Shown one piece after another: positions 40,092-41,867 of a stretch of DNA of 41,867 nt. The notes under the pieces are model-generated. The model saw nothing but the letters and a program-made list of their open reading frames with translations. It had not been told where the DNA came from and made no database searches. How positions within the stretch are numbered: position 1 is the first letter of the stretch; the number at the start of each line of letters is the position of its first letter. The DNA comes from Actinomycetota bacterium (GTDB lineage: Bacteria > Actinomycetota > Thermoleophilia > Gaiellales > Gaiellaceae), in assembly GCA_005885245.1 (NCBI GenBank), contig VAWR01000058.1, positions 1 through 41,867 on the forward strand, in the 5' to 3' direction. Position numbers and translations under genes: made by a program.

Positions 40092-41759
40092 ATGCCATCA
40101 AGTGGAGAGTTGCGGCTGCGGACTTTGATCCTGGCGCTGATTGCGCTTGGCGGAATCTGGATCGGCCTGGTGATCCAGCGAAGCCACGGCACACCGCCGA
40201 CGGCGGTGGCCTTCGCGGCTGGACCGCGGCCGGCGGACCTCCCGGCCTCGAAGCTCGTCCACGTTGCCGGGCTCAGCCGGCCTGCGGCAGTGACGCCCGT
40301 CGGGAGCGTCACGCCGAGAGTGCGCCCGTTTACACGGGTGCCGACGAGACAGACCCCAGACGTCCGGGTGGAGCTCGCCGCACGAAGGCCAGCGTCTGAA
40401 CCTGCACCGCCGAAGACCGAGCCGATCCCCGAGGACAACCGCTCCTCCGCGGAAAGTCCCCCTCCGCCCCTCGAGCCACTCGCGATCAGCGACGTGCAGG
40501 TCCTCGACGTCACCTCGTCCGGCGCGCGCATCACCTGGCAGACCAATGTTCCGGCGCAGGCGCAGACCGCCTTCGGCCTCGACTCGCCGACCGTCTGGGC
40601 GCAGCCGAGCGGCGAGAGCCTCATCGACCATCAGAGCATCGTCTCCGGCCTGGAATTCTCGACGACCTATCAGGTGTATCTGCACGCCGTCGACGAGTGG
40701 AACCGCGCCCAGACCGCAACCGCGACGGTGACGACGCAACCGATGCCCGCCCAGAGCATCGCCGGCACGAGCTCCGGACACATCGTCGTCGACGACCGGC
40801 CCTTCTTCGGAACAGCGGTCTGGGCGCAGTGTTCAGACGGATTCGACAGCAATATCGGCGACGGCATCAACCTCTTCATGGGCGACGGCTGCAGCAAGGA
40901 CGACGGCAATCTGGCTGCGCGGCTCGACGGTCGCGCGTACTCAGTCGTCAACGCGGTGGATGCGAATGCCGACGGCCGCGGCCTGATCGGCTGGTACTAC
41001 CCGGACGAGTGGGACGCCTTTCTGCAAAGCACGGTCACGCGCCGGGACCTCGCGAAGAGCATTCCCGCACCGCGCAGCGGGCGGATCAGCTTCCTGACGC
41101 TGACGAACCACTTCTACAGCCACGCGAACCCGCTCCCCGAAGGGAAGGGCATGTACCCGCTGCTGATGTCGATCCCCGACGTGGTCGGATTCGATCTCTA
41201 TCCGCTGCAGGTCTGGTGCCGCCCGGCGTTCGCGGACGTCATGGACTCCCAGCAGGAGCTCGGCTCTACGTCGGGCGGCAAGCCGACGTTCCAGTGGATC
41301 GAGGTTGCGCCGATGGAGCACGAGTGCAGGGACCAGTCGTCGCTCGATCCAACGCCCGACACCGTCCGCGCGGAGACCTGGCTCGCGGTCGCCGGTGGAG
41401 CGTCGGCGATCGGATACTTCCCCAACCGCTGGTCGCCGACGATCGGCACGGAGATCGCGCAGACGAACCGCCAGCTCAAGGCGCTCGGCCCGGCGCTCCT
41501 CGCTCCGGCCGCAACCGCGAGCTCGGACGCACCAGCGGTGCGCGTCTCGGCACGGATGCTCAACGGCGCGACGTACGTCATCGCCGTGAACACGACCGAC
41601 ACCACCGTTCAAGCGAAGATCGGCGTCCCGGGAATCGGCGGGCGTTCGCCGGTGGTCGTCGGCGGCGGAGCGGTCGTCGGCGCCGACGATCAGGGCTTCT
41701 CCGACTCGTTCGGCCCCCTCGCGGCCCGCGTCTACATCATCCCGCCCGCCGGTTGGTAG
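40092..41759 (+). CDS. Anchored or secreted FN3-domain protein with glycosidase-like catalytic region
   Basis: 555 residues. A short N-terminus and one hydrophobic segment (about 10-30, TLILALIALGGIWIGLVI) suggest a signal anchor or uncleaved signal peptide, followed by a Pro/Arg-rich linker. A fibronectin type III domain spans about 130-215 (SGARITWQT, then LEFSTTYQVYLHAVDEWN). From about 220 the pattern resembles a TIM-barrel glycoside hydrolase (GWYYPDEWDAF, VGFDLYPLQVWC, FQWIEVAPMEH, AETWLAVAGGASAIGYFPN) and then a beta-sandwich end. I cannot assign a family or confirm the acid/base pair; Glu in YYPDEW or in WIEVAP are candidates. TAATTA at 40050-40055 may be its -10. Confidence 0.7.
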   Translation: MPSSGELRLRTLILALIALGGIWIGLVIQRSHGTPPTAVAFAAGPRPADLPASKLVHVAGLSRPAAVTPVGSVTPRVRPFTRVPTRQTPDVRVELAARRPASEPAPPKTEPIPEDNRSSAESPPPPLEPLAISDVQVLDVTSSGARITWQTNVPAQAQTAFGLDSPTVWAQPSGESLIDHQSIVSGLEFSTTYQVYLHAVDEWNRAQTATATVTTQPMPAQSIAGTSSGHIVVDDRPFFGTAVWAQCSDGFDSNIGDGINLFMGDGCSKDDGNLAARLDGRAYSVVNAVDANADGRGLIGWYYPDEWDAFLQSTVTRRDLAKSIPAPRSGRISFLTLTNHFYSHANPLPEGKGMYPLLMSIPDVVGFDLYPLQVWCRPAFADVMDSQQELGSTSGGKPTFQWIEVAPMEHECRDQSSLDPTPDTVRAETWLAVAGGASAIGYFPNRWSPTIGTEIAQTNRQLKALGPALLAPAATASSDAPAVRVSARMLNGATYVIAVNTTDTTVQAKIGVPGIGGRSPVVVGGGAVVGADDQGFSDSFGPLAARVYIIPPAGW

Positions 41760-41786
41760 CCGCGCGAAAGCTGCGCTTTCGCGCGG
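41760..41786 (+). terminator. Strong hairpin after the FN3 protein gene
   Basis: CGCGCGAAAGC (41761-41771), loop TGC, GCTTTCGCGCG (41775-41785): eleven perfect pairs plus an outer C-G pair (41760-41786), directly after the stop at 41757-41759. G-rich rather than T-rich on the 3' side. Confidence 0.6.
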
Positions 41787-41816
41787 GGGTTGGGTACGCC
41801 GCTCATCGCGGGGAAC

Positions 41817-41846
41817 GCGCACGGGCGGAGCCCGTGCGCTCCTTTT
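41817..41846 (+). terminator. Intrinsic terminator near the window's right end
   Basis: GCGCACGGGC (41817-41826), loop GGA, GCCCGTGCGC (41830-41839), ten perfect pairs followed by TCCTTTT. It may end the FN3 gene or a gene arriving from outside the window. Confidence 0.7.
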
Positions 41847-41867
41847 GGGGTTTGGCTTGGGCGTTTG

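Overview
The window is high-GC DNA with a very high gene density. Genes are often joined by 4-base ATGA or GTGA overlaps, and GTG and TTG starts are common. An integration host factor of the mycobacterial type lies directly before gmk-rpoZ-coaBC, which points to Actinomycetota. The gene order, the shortened DapB, the NusA tail and the many leaderless-looking promoters would fit a deep-branching class such as Thermoleophilia (Gaiellales/Solirubrobacterales). That finer placement is an inference from family resemblance, not a search result. No rRNA, tRNA, CRISPR array, phage or insertion sequence was seen.

Layout: 1-3277 holds the 3' part of a giant secreted TIG-repeat/lamin-tail protein, coupled to a small protein resembling the Streptomyces subtilisin inhibitor. 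3309-6614 is pyrD, then mihF-gmk-rpoZ-coaBC. 6598-12071 is a long coupled run: MoxR ATPase, DUF58 protein, transglutaminase-like membrane protein, nucleotidyltransferase, TPR protein. 12236-12670 is dtd. 12667-20500 is the classical rimP-nusA-ylxR-infB-DUF503-rbfA-nrnA-truB-ribF translation cluster. It has its own promoter and a leader with an intrinsic terminator, and it is interrupted by a decayed TauE-like gene on the opposite strand. 20662-24752 has a small zinc-ribbon protein, a divergent gamma-glutamyltransferase-like protein (minus strand) and a three-gene ABC-2 exporter.

24766-27813 is rpsO-pnp with structured leaders and a strong terminator. 27964-30270 is a divergent galK/melA pair for alpha-galactoside use. 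30304-37524 is the M16 peptidase-dapB-GNAT run, a minus-strand GNAT, dapA, a membrane HD-GYP/GAF protein on the minus strand, and RNase J. 37535-39987 has an unrecognised helical protein, a ribokinase, a highly structured 184-base spacer and a nucleoside hydrolase, the last pair fitting ribonucleoside salvage. 40092-41759 is an anchored or secreted FN3 plus glycosidase-like protein followed by two strong hairpins.

The most interesting signals are regulatory. A series of TANNNT -10 boxes sits 6-9 bases before start codons, suggesting leaderless mRNAs; one is a nearly symmetric -10 shared by divergent genes. Three conspicuous structured leaders stand before rimP, pnp and the nucleoside hydrolase. 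Other oddities are a Cys/His cluster at the NusA C-terminus, a pseudogene inside an otherwise tight essential operon, a likely CTG start, and convergent genes whose coding ends overlap by up to 90 bases.
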